Program-made: the position numbers and the translations under genes | Shown: one piece after another, positions 1 through 7,260 of the stretch | How the letters are laid out: each line of letters starts with the position of its first letter | Position numbering within the stretch: position 1 is the stretch's first letter | NCBI GenBank assembly: GCA_944384985.1 | Contig: CALWVM010000009.1 | Coordinates: 37,538 to 101,537, forward strand | Length of the DNA: 64,000 nucleotides | Direction of reading: 5' to 3' | Source of the DNA: an uncultured Clostridia bacterium | GTDB lineage: Bacteria; Bacillota; Clostridia; Oscillospirales; Acutalibacteraceae | The notes under the pieces: model-generated | The model's database searches: none | Told to the model about the DNA's origin: nothing | Seen by the model: the letters and a program-made list of their open reading frames with translations, nothing else

Positions 1-59
1 TCACAACTGTCATAACAGGGACAGCCTTCACAATCGCTGTTACAGTCCATTTCACTCAT
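1..59 (-). CDS. Cysteine-rich small protein, N-terminal part only
   Basis: The minus strand opens with ATG at 59 and reads M-S-E-M-D-C-N-S-D-C-E-G-C-P-C-Y-D-S-C to the window edge, so the rest is missing. Five cysteines in the first 19 residues suggest a metal-binding or Fe-S peptide. No ribosome binding site is visible before the ATG, only an alternating TA run. It lies downstream of a terminator in the AT-rich island. The family is not recognised and the frame could be fortuitous. Confidence 0.3.
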   Translation of the reverse strand, partial: MSEMDCNSDCEGCPCYDSC

Positions 60-71
60 ATGTATATATAC

Positions 72-109
72 GAAAAAAGGCAGATAGATTTTTCCTATTC
101 TATCTGCCT
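72..109 (-). terminator. Intrinsic terminator, minus strand
   Basis: AGGCAGATAGA pairs with TCTATCTGCCT (78-88 with 99-109) and, read on the minus strand, is followed by a run of T. A near copy lies at 11885-11921 after the intact tRNA-Ala. This supports the view that 60-287 and about 11870-12076 are duplicated tRNA neighbourhoods. Confidence 0.7.
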
Positions 110-206
110 GATTTTAGCAATATTCAATTGTACGAGAGTTCAAAGATCCAATAAAAATCAGCAAAGAAAAAAGACTGCGTTTTTATTCACAGTCTTTCCG
201 TTCGTA

Positions 207-287
207 TGGTGGAGACGGTCGGGATCGAACCGATGACCTCCACACTGCCAGTGTGGCGCTCTCCCAGGCAGACGGGAAAACGCCCCC
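207..287 (-). pseudogene. tRNA-Ala(GGC) pseudogene with damaged D-arm
   Basis: The CCA end, T-arm, variable loop, anticodon arm with GGC and part of the D-loop match the intact tRNA-Ala at 12001-12076. The 5' half of the D-arm is replaced: where the intact gene has 8 nt between the CCCAG and CGCCCCC blocks (plus-strand reading), this copy has 13 unrelated nt. The D-stem therefore cannot form and the molecule is 81 instead of 76 nt. The downstream hairpins are also shared with the other copy. Most likely it is one end of an island or a decayed duplicate. A functional but unusual tRNA is unlikely. Confidence 0.75.
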
Positions 288-289
288 GA

Positions 290-616
290 TTAAAACTTAA
301 ACTGTTCCATATCCGAATCCGTCGTGTCGATAAAACTGACATTCAATTTTTCTCCGTGTTCGGTTCTCTTTTCTTGTTCATATTGAAGAATATTCTTCAT
401 CTTTGTTACATGGCCTTCCAGTTCTTTGGGTAATGTATTTAATCCGATAATTATGATTTCATCCGCATCACACTCACCTCTTAACAAATCGTGAAAAGCA
501 CTCCAATTTTGGCCGTACCAATCCACAAGGTCAAAAGCCTTTCCGATAATTTGATGCATTTCCCCTAAATATTTGCAGTCTGTAAAATTTAAGACCACCG
601 TTTTCATACTTTTCAT
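290..616 (-). CDS. Barstar-family ribonuclease inhibitor (orphan immunity protein)
   Basis: The 108-residue product has the barstar signature: an early V-L-N-F-T strand, then the central D-W-Y-G-Q-N-W-S-A-F-H-D-L-L block that in barstars plugs the active site of barnase-type RNases. The start at 616 follows GAGGAGG with good spacing; the open frame runs further upstream but has no ribosome site there. Barstars are cytoplasmic and protect against secreted RNase toxins. The gene directly follows an RHS fragment (674-1024), the normal order being RHS, toxin, immunity, but no barnase-like toxin is present. So it appears to be an orphan immunity gene. The family call is firm; the role is inferred from context. 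Confidence 0.85.
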   Translation of the reverse strand: MKSMKTVVLNFTDCKYLGEMHQIIGKAFDLVDWYGQNWSAFHDLLRGECDADEIIIIGLNTLPKELEGHVTKMKNILQYEQEKRTEHGEKLNVSFIDTTDSDMEQFKF

Positions 617-673
617 AACAACCTCCTCAAACCACTTCGTAAAATGTTTCATAATGGTCATATGTAACAAATA

Positions 674-1024
674 TCAATAGTTTGTCGTTACGCCGTTCAC
701 GGTTTTTTGCGTGCGAATGCCGCCGGAGTTGTAGACATAAGAAGCCGACAAGCCCTCTTTGCTGACAGAAGCGAGCCGTCTGCCGCCCGCCCAAGACAGC
801 GTCATGTCGCGGTAGGAAAGCGGATTGCCGATAGCGTCATAAGTAATGCTCTGCCCGTTGAATGCGGTCAGCAGGTCTTTCCAGCTTGCATCACCGTAGG
901 TGTAAGATTTGATGACTTCGCCGTTTTTCTGCACGCTGACAAGGTTGCCGGATGCGTTATAGATGTATGTCACTGATTTCCAATAAGCACAAGTATATAT
1001 ATCGCCTGTTACTCGAACTTTTAC
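674..1024 (-). pseudogene. RHS/YD-repeat protein fragment
   Basis: The frame contains YD-repeat units: Y-I-Y-N-A-S-G-N-L-V, I-T-Y-D-A-I-G-N-P-L and A-S-Y-V-Y-N-S-G-G-I-R-T. These are typical of the shell-forming part of RHS polymorphic toxins. Only about 115 codons remain. Upstream the frame hits TAA at 1025-1027, and it ends with TGA straight after N-G-V-T-T-N-Y, before any toxin tip. A GTG at 973 could start translation but has no convincing ribosome site. Full RHS proteins are far longer, so this is a remnant cut at both ends. The barstar-like gene 57 nt downstream was probably part of the same module. Confidence 0.75.
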
Positions 1025-1129
1025 TTAAGTAATAAAACCGCGTTTAGGCCTCCTACTGGCGAATCAAATTATTTGTCACAGATGCCTTGTTCTCCGAGTT
1101 TTCACACCTTTACCGCAACCCAGTTGCAT

Positions 1130-1606
1130 TTAACTTGTTTTTATCTTTCTAATAATTTTCCCTTCAAACAATGCCTCAAACTCCTCCAAAGTGCCTTTGG
1201 TCAGCAAATCTTTTTGGCAGACAAATTTTTCGCTGTATTTTCCGAACGGAAACAAGATAACATAAAATTCTCCGTAATCAAAAACCGATTTGACCTCGTC
1301 AATGGATTTGCTTTCGGTTGCTTGGTCCGCAACACTCAAAAGAATACCGTCCTGTATGCAAATTCTCTTCGGCACATACTTATTTTTGTCGGCTTTAATT
1401 TGCAAATAAGGCGAAAAGATAATAGCGAGGATAATAAAGGAATACCCAATAAGGATTCCCCACATTTGCACCCTTAAGGCGAACAGGAGAACAAAGGGAA
1501 AAACCAAACCGGCGGCCACCAGAAAAGTATTGCGGAGGTATTTCACAACCCGTCTGTAATACGCTCGTTTTGCCGCACCTGTTAAGTATCCAGTAAACTC
1601 AATCAT
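1130..1606 (-). CDS. Two-TM YcxB-like membrane protein (probable immunity protein)
   Basis: This 158-residue protein has two hydrophobic segments near residues 25-43 and 47-66. A basic/polar soluble C-terminal domain follows, resembling YcxB-like domains (V-P-K-R-I-C-I-Q-D-G-I-L then a strand-rich stretch). The ATG at 1606 follows AAAGGAG. YcxB-like proteins often occur as immunity or hypothetical membrane proteins in toxin arrays, and this one lies between an RHS fragment and other immunity-like genes. The fold assignment is moderate and the immunity role is an inference from position. Confidence 0.6.
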   Translation of the reverse strand: MIEFTGYLTGAAKRAYYRRVVKYLRNTFLVAAGLVFPFVLLFALRVQMWGILIGYSFIILAIIFSPYLQIKADKNKYVPKRICIQDGILLSVADQATESKSIDEVKSVFDYGEFYVILFPFGKYSEKFVCQKDLLTKGTLEEFEALFEGKIIRKIKTS

Positions 1607-1653
1607 TCAAAACACTCCTTTGTATATAATTATCGAATTAGTCAGAAGACCAT

Positions 1654-1941
1654 TCAATAGGATCTATTTCCACTTCCTTTTTCGAATTTCTTCATTTCCT
1701 GAAAAGAAATATCAAGTAAGCACTTAGGACAATAGAAATACCTTGTTCTGAATTCAACATCCCCCACGAAAAAAGTATCTCCTACAGAAAAATCATAATT
1801 TTTCGCTTCGTGGGATTTTGAATTGACAATTTTACTAACATATCGTAGTTCCACTTTACTGCCGCACTTAGGGCAAACATGCTTTTTCCAATGTACATAA
1901 AACGGGTTTGCATCATAGATATATTTAATAGCTTTTTTCAT
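1654..1941 (-). CDS. Small zinc-ribbon protein (immunity-like)
   Basis: The 95-residue product has two CPKC knuckles, near residues 23-26 and 71-74, about 45 residues apart, which should bind one zinc ion. No membrane segment or signal peptide is seen. The ATG follows a strong GGAGGAG site. It starts 15 nt after the stop codon of the toxin-tip-like fragment at 1957-2235, the spacing expected for a toxin-immunity pair. The family is not recognised with certainty; the immunity role rests on neighbours only. Confidence 0.55.
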   Translation of the reverse strand: MKKAIKYIYDANPFYVHWKKHVCPKCGSKVELRYVSKIVNSKSHEAKNYDFSVGDTFFVGDVEFRTRYFYCPKCLLDISFQEMKKFEKGSGNRSY

Positions 1942-1956
1942 GGTTTTCTCCTCCAG

Positions 1957-2235
1957 TTATTGTTTTGGTTTTACGCGGAATACAAATCCACCGCCAAATA
2001 CGCCAGCACCTACACTTGCTTTTGCGGTAAATCCTTCATCAGGGAAAACACCAATCATAGTTTCTGCACCAACCGAAAGAAGATCACCAGAAACCCCAAA
2101 TTCAATTTGCCATCCAAACAACTCTAATTCGGCGGTTGCTCTACCTGATAATACAGCAGCCTTTGCTTTTGCCGCCAATCCCGCACCATTCTTATATTGG
2201 ATACCTGCTTGTGCTGTAGCAATGTCGATAGCCAT
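1957..2235 (-). pseudogene. C-terminal fragment of a polymorphic toxin-like protein
   Basis: The 92-codon frame is rich in Gly, Ala and Val in a beta-type pattern, with K-A-K-A-A-V-L-S-G-R-A-T and A-S-V-G-A-G-V-F-G-G-G-F-V-F. This resembles the last part of RHS or LXG-type toxins of Clostridia. It begins within a few nucleotides of a transcription terminator (2242-2270) and has no ribosome site before its ATG. It is therefore probably the detached 3' end of a much longer gene. The next gene follows after 15 nt as a cognate immunity gene would. No enzymatic toxin motif is visible. Confidence 0.45.
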
Positions 2236-2241
2236 TAAACA

Positions 2242-2270
2242 AGCCCTAAACAGCGATGTTTAGGGCTTTC
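2242..2270. terminator. Terminator-like hairpin
   Basis: AAGCCCTAAAC and GTTTAGGGCTT form a strong stem around a short loop. It is read equally well on both strands, although the T runs are short. Its position just upstream of the toxin-tip fragment on the same strand shows that the fragment has lost its original 5' part. Confidence 0.5.
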
Positions 2271-2374
2271 CTTGTCCGATTTTTCTGCCGAATTTTCAAT
2301 TGGCTCACTGTTTCTGTACCCTCGTTCTCCCGTGTAGCCGTCAGTTTAGGAGTCAAAACGTATACCTTTTTCAT
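2246..2374 (-). CDS. Possible 42-residue basic peptide
   Basis: The minus strand reads M-K-K-V-Y-V-L-T-P-K-L-T-A-T-R-E-N-E and ends in a basic stretch whose last codons form one arm of the hairpin at 2242-2270. It lies in the 350-nt gap between the toxin remnants and the oleate hydratase gene. A weak GAGG lies far upstream. The overlap with a terminator argues that it is the truncated end of something larger or not a gene. I do not recognise a family. Confidence 0.22.
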   Translation of the reverse strand: MKKVYVLTPKLTATRENEGTETVSQLKIRQKNRTRKALNIAV

Positions 2375-2473
2375 AATATTGAGGAAAACAATACAAAAAA
2401 TCAGTTTGTTCGCTTGAATTGTTTTTGACGGATTTTAGCGCATTATTTTCAATATGTTACTTTTATTAAATGT

Positions 2474-2511
2474 TAAAAAGCTGATTCCCATTAAATTGAG
2501 AATCAGCTTTT
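2474..2511 (-). terminator. ohyA: Intrinsic terminator of the oleate hydratase gene
   Basis: AAAAGCTGATTC and GAATCAGCTTTT make a perfect 12-bp stem with a T run on the minus-strand 3' side, 80 nt beyond the stop codon of the gene at 2590-4383. Confidence 0.8.
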
Positions 2512-2589
2512 AGGAAAAATACTATAAAATTATTATTTATAATTCGGGAGTAAATGAAAGATTACTCCTCTGCTGTTTGTATTTTTTTG

Positions 2590-4383
2590 TTACTCGATAA
2601 GACCGCTTTCTTTTAGAAGAATTTCAATATCCGTACCTTCAACCTTTTTAAGCAGAATCTTTACGAACTCCTTTTCCATAAGCGAAAGCTTAACATCGGT
2701 AATCGGTTTCTTATCAATAGCGTAGTAGCAGGCACGGAGAAGCTCACGAACATCATATTTACTGCCCCAAACCTCAGGAACGCCGCGGTCAACATCAAGG
2801 AGAGTATAAACAGATTCCATACCGGTACGCATTGAATATTCTATCGTGAATATTGTGTCACGGGGAGTTTCTGCAAACTGACCAAGGAAAGCAAAGTTTA
2901 CAGCGCCGTCAGGTACAACCTTTGGACGGTCCTCGTTCTTTCTCGGCTGGAAAAAGGCGTTAATGAATGGCATAAAGCAGGTTGTGGTGTTGCAGGCATT
3001 TTTTGCAAGGTCATCAATTTCCGCATCAGGAATACCGATATGATACAGCCACTCACGGCATACCTCCTCGCCTGTGCAGTCACGCATTGCCTTTTTAACA
3101 TAATTACCTTCCTTGTTTGTGGTCAAAGCATAAAGCCAAATTAAAACAGTGTCTTTATCCTGTGACTTAAACTGAGGCTGACGGTTGATTGTCCACGACA
3201 GATACCAGTTATCCATACTGTCTTTAACAGTAACAATACCACCTGTGGTAACCTTTCCCTCGCGAGGATCCCTCTTGCAAATGTTGATTATGTGTTGAAT
3301 AATTTCTTCGTTAGATGTTGCAACAGTAGCACTCATCCAGTTTGTTTCTTCAATATTGGTGCAGAAATTATCGGGATTACCGAACTCACTGTGCTCAGCC
3401 TGCTTTGCAATGTTTTTCCATAAATCCCATGACTCGCCTGTACCGTTTTTAGCTTTTGTAAGGTCGGGAGCGTGTGTTTGGTCGCCGTAGCAGGAAGTGT
3501 CGGTGCAACAACCGTTTGTAATAAACACAAGGTCATCCTCAACTAAATCTATTGTTTGCTCCTTGCCGTCTTTAATAAACACAATCTGCCTTGCAATCTT
3601 TTTGTCGCCTACGGTGTCGATAATAACATTTTTTACATTCATACCGTACTCGATTGTAACGCCGTGGTTTTCAAGGTATTTTACCAGTGGCAAAATCAGG
3701 CTTTCATACTGATTATACTTTGTGAAGCGAAGAGCGCTGAAATCAGGAAGTCCATCAATATGATGAACATAACGGCATAGATAACGTTTCATCTCAAGCG
3801 CACTTGACCAACGTTGAAATGCAAACATAGTCTGCCAGTAAAGCCAGAAATTTGTTGACCAGAATGAATCCGGCAGAACCTCCGAAATTTTCTTACCTTC
3901 AAGAGTCTTTTCAGGTGTAATAAACAACTGTGAAAGAGCCATTGCAGATTCTTTATCAAGTCCGAATTTTTTATCTGTATGAGCGTCTTCTCCGCGGTTT
4001 ACAGAGGCTCTGCACAGAGAATAGTTTGGATCGTGCTTGTTGAGCCAATAGTACTCGTCAAGAACGGAAACCTCGGGATTTTCCAAAGAAGGAACATCTC
4101 TGAACATATCCCACATAACTTCAAAATGGTTATCCATTTCTCTGCCGCCGCGCATATAAAAGCCTTTTGTAACATCCTTTCGTCCGTCACAGCTTCCGCC
4201 GGCAAGCTCTAACTTTTCAAGAAGGTGGATATGCTCGCCCTTCATCTGACCGTCACGCACCAGATAAAATGCTGCTGTAAGACCAGCAAGACCGGTGCCG
4301 ATAATATAGGCGGATTTTTTGTCAACATCTTTTGGCTTTTCGGGATGTGCAAAGGATTCATAAGTTCCTGCTGAATAATACAT
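2590..4383 (-). CDS. ohyA: Oleate hydratase (FAD-dependent fatty-acid hydratase)
   Basis: The enzyme adds water to the cis-9 double bond of oleic and related acids, giving 10-hydroxy fatty acids; in gut bacteria this detoxifies unsaturated fatty acids. The 597-residue length fits the family. It begins M-Y-Y-S-A-G-T-Y-E-S-F-A, the usual N-terminus, and the ATG at 4383 has GGAG 8 nt upstream, so it is preferred over ATGs further upstream. A dinucleotide-binding motif G-T-G-L-A-G-L lies near residue 30. The loop R-G-G-R-E-M-D-N-H-F-E near residue 80 carries the conserved catalytic glutamate. No signal peptide is seen. It lies downstream of a TetR gene on the same strand, each with its own terminator, so it is probably a separate unit regulated by that protein. 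Confidence 0.95.
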   Translation of the reverse strand: MYYSAGTYESFAHPEKPKDVDKKSAYIIGTGLAGLTAAFYLVRDGQMKGEHIHLLEKLELAGGSCDGRKDVTKGFYMRGGREMDNHFEVMWDMFRDVPSLENPEVSVLDEYYWLNKHDPNYSLCRASVNRGEDAHTDKKFGLDKESAMALSQLFITPEKTLEGKKISEVLPDSFWSTNFWLYWQTMFAFQRWSSALEMKRYLCRYVHHIDGLPDFSALRFTKYNQYESLILPLVKYLENHGVTIEYGMNVKNVIIDTVGDKKIARQIVFIKDGKEQTIDLVEDDLVFITNGCCTDTSCYGDQTHAPDLTKAKNGTGESWDLWKNIAKQAEHSEFGNPDNFCTNIEETNWMSATVATSNEEIIQHIINICKRDPREGKVTTGGIVTVKDSMDNWYLSWTINRQPQFKSQDKDTVLIWLYALTTNKEGNYVKKAMRDCTGEEVCREWLYHIGIPDAEIDDLAKNACNTTTCFMPFINAFFQPRKNEDRPKVVPDGAVNFAFLGQFAETPRDTIFTIEYSMRTGMESVYTLLDVDRGVPEVWGSKYDVRELLRACYYAIDKKPITDVKLSLMEKEFVKILLKKVEGTDIEILLKESGLIE

Positions 4384-4450
4384 AAAATTCATCTCCAAAT
4401 TTTTATTTTGTAATTTCATTATATTATTTTTTCGCAGGTTAACAATAAAC

Positions 4451-4486
4451 AGAAAAATGCCCGTGATAAATTTTTTATCACGGGCA
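4451..4486 (-). terminator. Intrinsic terminator of the TetR gene
   Basis: TGCCCGTGATAAA pairs with TTTATCACGGGCA and ends in a T run on the minus strand, about 20 nt after the tetR-type stop codon at 4507. Its AT-rich inner part also resembles the TTTTATCA operator half-site, so a dual role cannot be excluded. Confidence 0.75.
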
Positions 4487-4506
4487 AAAAGATGTTAACA
4501 TTTTTA

Positions 4507-5088
4507 TCAAATATCATTTTTTGATAAAGGTTTATCTATTCTGAATCTTTCAAGTGCATCTGTAAAGGTATTCTGTATAACCAAAGCAAGCTTGCTGATA
4601 AGCTGTTCGGGGTTTTCTTTCATATCATTTTTAATCCAGTCAAGCATCAAGCCGACAAAAGCATAGGAATATACCGATGCAATAAATTCCTTGTCTTCCT
4701 GACGAACGGTCATATCAGCGGATTGTTCTTCCACAACTTTCAGCAAAAGATTATCAATAAGAGGTTTGAGATACCTTTCAACCTGTTCACGATCAACACA
4801 GCGGTAAACATTCATAATGAGCGGCTTATTTTCACGCACTGTATAGAAAATCTGAAGCATACCCTCCTGCCAGGTATCGTGCGTTTTGTTTTCTTTTATT
4901 ACTTTAGCGGCTTCCTGAAGGCAAGCCCACTCAGCAAGGTCATATATATCTTTAAAATGATAATAAAAGGTCATTCGGTTAATACCGCAATCATCTGCAA
5001 TATCATTGATAGTTATTTTGTTTAACGGTTTCTTTAATAGTAGATTTTTTAAAGATTGAGCTAAAGCCTTTTTTGTTATTTGTGACAT
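4507..5088 (-). CDS. TetR/AcrR-family transcriptional regulator
   Basis: The 193-residue product has an N-terminal helix-turn-helix (T-I-N-D-I-A-D-D-C-G-I-N-R-M-T-F-Y-Y-H-F, about residues 24-43). A helical ligand-binding C-terminal domain of the DhaS-like TetR type follows. The start M-S-Q-I-T-K at 5088 is preferred because GGGGG lies 6 nt upstream; an ATG 18 nt earlier lacks a site. It lies among a fatty-acid hydratase and membrane-protein genes, and TTTTATCAA half-sites occur upstream of it (about 5150), of the oxidoreductase pseudogene (about 7186) and of the YhgE gene (10821-10848). That suggests autoregulation and control of the cluster, with a fatty acid or membrane-active compound as plausible ligand. 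The regulon is inferred. Confidence 0.88.
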   Translation of the reverse strand: MSQITKKALAQSLKNLLLKKPLNKITINDIADDCGINRMTFYYHFKDIYDLAEWACLQEAAKVIKENKTHDTWQEGMLQIFYTVRENKPLIMNVYRCVDREQVERYLKPLIDNLLLKVVEEQSADMTVRQEDKEFIASVYSYAFVGLMLDWIKNDMKENPEQLISKLALVIQNTFTDALERFRIDKPLSKNDI

Positions 5089-5182
5089 AAAAAACCCCCG
5101 TTTCATTCACAAAATAATATTTACCAATTACAATATAGCATATTTTTAAAATTTTATCAATGGAATTCATTTTCTGACAGAC

Positions 5183-5222
5183 ATAAAAAGACAGCTGACA
5201 AGAACCATCAGCTGCCTTTTAT
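5183..5222 (-). terminator. Intrinsic terminator after the DUF5692-type gene
   Basis: AAAGACAGCTGA and TCAGCTGCCTTT form a stem with one mismatch, followed on the minus strand by a T run. It follows the stop codon of the C-terminal half of the split gene (5241). Confidence 0.7.
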
Positions 5223-5240
5223 GTTATATAAATTTATGAA

Positions 5241-5774
5241 TTAAGCAATTTCTCTGTTTGCCTCTGCTGCTCTGAGAAGGGCGTCCTTATAATTCTTTTG
5301 GTCTGTGAAGATTTCATTCTTATAAGGATTCTTCTTTTGTTCAACAGAACGCTTGATAATAGCAGCGAGTATGCAAACATTAGCAACAAGTGCAATTATT
5401 GAAATAACTGCCTGTGCCTTTGGATTAGCGGCACCTACTGTTTCAGGATTGATGCCCTGAACCATCATTGAGGTTGTGTAGCCCTCAGGATATACAGAGG
5501 AAAGCACTGAGAATTTGCTGTCGTCCAGAAATAGTGGGAATACCTGTGCATACATACACCAAAGAGCAAGGGTGTTGGCACGGTTTTGAATCCAGCCGCC
5601 TCTGTTCCAAAATGCGTTTGCAAAGGTTGGAGCAAGAAGAAGGGCAAGACCGCAGTACCAAGTGTGCGACGGAAGATTATTATAGGTATATTCAAAGTTC
5701 CACAAATCGTATGCAAGAATATAGCACCAAGTCATATCCGGCCAAAGCATATCATGCTTGTTCTTTGAGGTATA
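5241..5774 (-). pseudogene. DUF5692-type membrane protein, C-terminal half (split by inversion)
   Basis: Read on the minus strand, the frame opens at Y-T-S-K-N-K-H-D-M-L-W-P-D-M-T-W and runs 177 codons through several hydrophobic segments to a polar, basic tail. It matches my recollection of the second half of DUF5692-family integral membrane proteins. No ribosome site precedes the internal ATG at 5750, and an in-frame TAA lies just upstream at the break. The missing first half is on the opposite strand immediately next to it (5775-6302), so the gene has been disrupted by an inversion with its breakpoint near 5775. The function of the family is unknown to me. Confidence 0.7.
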
Positions 5775-6302
5775 TTATTCCAAATTTATGGCGATAACTC
5801 ATTCTAGCAGCTTCTTGGCTGGATTTTGGTTTTCGCAGGTCTTGTTATTTTTAAAGAGATTGCACGCCGTTCAAAGGCAGGCGGAATTTTCTGTTTCTTT
5901 GTTCTTCCGGCGGCGTTGACGGTTTACTTTATTGCTATTGCCATAGGTGCAAAAGCAGGAGCAGAATGGGCACTGAATAACCAGACTCATATTTATATGA
6001 ACGGTTGGTTCCATTATGCCAAGCTTTATGCGGCAACAGCAGGCTGTATCGGCTTTATGATGCTTAAGTACAAATGGGGCATAGGCAAGAAGGAATGGTT
6101 TAAGGTATTTCCCTTTGCCATTGTTGCAATCAATATCCTTATTGCCGTAGCATCTGACTTTGAGTCGGCCATTAAAGGCGGATTTACAGGCGGCTGGTGG
6201 CTGTCCAGTGAAAATGTTTGGATTTACGGCGGCTGGTGGAACTGGCTTAACGGTATTGCCGGTATCATCAACATTTTCTGTATGACAGGCTGGTGGGGAT
6301 AA
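5775..6302 (+). pseudogene. DUF5692-type membrane protein, N-terminal half, inverted
   Basis: The plus strand encodes hydrophobic segments (W-I-L-V-F-A-G-L-V-I-F-K-E; F-F-V-L-P-A-A-L-T-V-Y-F-I-A-I), then F-K-V-F-P-F-A-I-V-A-I-N-I-L. It ends N-I-F-C-M-T-G-W-W-G followed by TAA at the right break. Joined to the Y-T-S-K-N start of the minus-strand piece, it forms one continuous family-like protein. Upstream in this frame the codons read L-F-Q-I-Y-G-D-N-S-F, TAG, Q-L-L-G-W, so there is also an amber stop about twelve codons into the reconstructed gene. A TTG at 5826 has no ribosome site. Expression as it stands is unlikely. Confidence 0.7.
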
Positions 6303-6320
6303 CATTTTATTCCCTCCTCT
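6303..6320 (-). promoter_or_regulatory. Stranded ribosome binding site and ATG of the split gene
   Basis: The minus strand reads AGAGGAGGGAATAAAATG. A strong site and a start codon at 6305-6303 point into the inverted segment, where the frame now reads L-S-P-P-A. This is where the DUF5692-type gene should begin, 37 nt after the hypA stop. It marks the right breakpoint and shows that the gene was originally on the minus strand. Confidence 0.65.
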
Positions 6321-6342
6321 AAAATAATTTATCATCAAAGCA

Positions 6343-6474
6343 CTACTGCACTTCAATTTCCTTAATCATAATTTCATTACCGTTAAGCAGATAGGTGTTG
6401 TCCCCCGAACATTTGGGACAGGTTTTTCCGTATTCAACAGTAGAATATTTCTCACCGCAGTCCTCACAGTACCG
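6343..6474 (-). pseudogene. hypA: hypA fragment, zinc-binding C-terminus
   Basis: The minus strand encodes C-E-D-C-G-E-K-Y-S-T, then C-P-K-C-S-G-D-N-T-Y-L-L-N-G-N-E, then I-M-I-K-E-I-E-V-Q and TAG at 6343. Two CxxC pairs followed by L-x-G-N-E-x-x-I-K-E-I-E-V are the hallmark of HypA, the nickel chaperone for NiFe-hydrogenase maturation. The first half of the protein is missing: at about 6474 the DNA switches to an unrelated oxidoreductase gene, in another frame. No hydrogenase genes are visible in the window. Confidence 0.75.
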
Positions 6475-7131
6475 TCATATTTGTCGAGCCAGTGAGAAAT
6501 ATGTTCAACGCTGGCACTTTCATTTTCCATCTCAATAGCCTTTTCGACAGGGATAACATGCATACCTATACCTGCACCTCCCGGAGGTACCATAGGTGTA
6601 ATCTTTTCTAAAGGTAGCTGAGTCATTCTTTCAAAGAAATTTGCCACCTGTGGATGTTCAACGATATTATCCCATTTCATATTAAAGAATTCTGCACTGC
6701 CCGGTACAAACATAGGAAGAACATACTGCTTTGATTCTCCCAGTTATATTCAATAAGACCTACATTTGCCATTCCTGCAGTATATTTTCAAGATAATCGG
6801 CGTCCTTGCCTGTTGCCTTCTGAATTTCGGGAAGGGTCATACCCTTATGCACCTTCATTTTAAGTGCAATCTCTGCCATTTCATCAGTAACCATTGCGGC
6901 AAGGCCCCAATATTCAGGGTCGTTGACGGTCATTGTTTCACCGATTTTCGGCACCCACGGAATTTTATAAAGAATACGATCCGTAATTTTTTTACCAAGC
7001 TTTAAAATAAGCTCACGGGGAGGCTCGTCAGAGTGATTTTCTTAATAGTGCATTACTCTATCCTCATAAACTCTGTCCTTCGGTGGTTTAACCGTATCAA
7101 ATTTGTACTCGTAAGTGTTCTCTTTTTCCAT
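6475..7131 (-). pseudogene. N-terminal part of an oxidoreductase, several disruptions
   Basis: ATG at 7131 follows AGGAG and reads M-E-K-E-N-T-Y-E-Y-K-F-D-T-V-K-P-P. After a TAA near codon 27 the same frame goes on as P-P-R-E-L-I-L-K-L-G-K-K and P-K-I-G-E-T-M-T-V-N-D-P-E-Y-W-G. Near 6775 one base is missing (L-Q-E then M-A-N-V-G-L-I-E-Y-N-W-E-N in the next frame). A second shift near 6730 restores K-Q-Y-V-L-P-M-F-V-P-G-S-A-E-F-F. The text resembles the winged-helix N-terminus of large FAD and 4Fe-4S dependent oxidoreductases of gut Clostridia, but that is from memory. It ends abruptly in the hypA fragment. Clearly a pseudogene. Confidence 0.65.
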
Positions 7132-7260
7132 CAGAATTCTCCTAAGCAATATGATTATATATCACATCTTAAAACATTGTTAACTTTTTATCAATATACA
7201 AGAATGACGGGATATATAATTTTTAGCTTTAATTTTAAAGTTCAATTATTTTGAAGTTTT

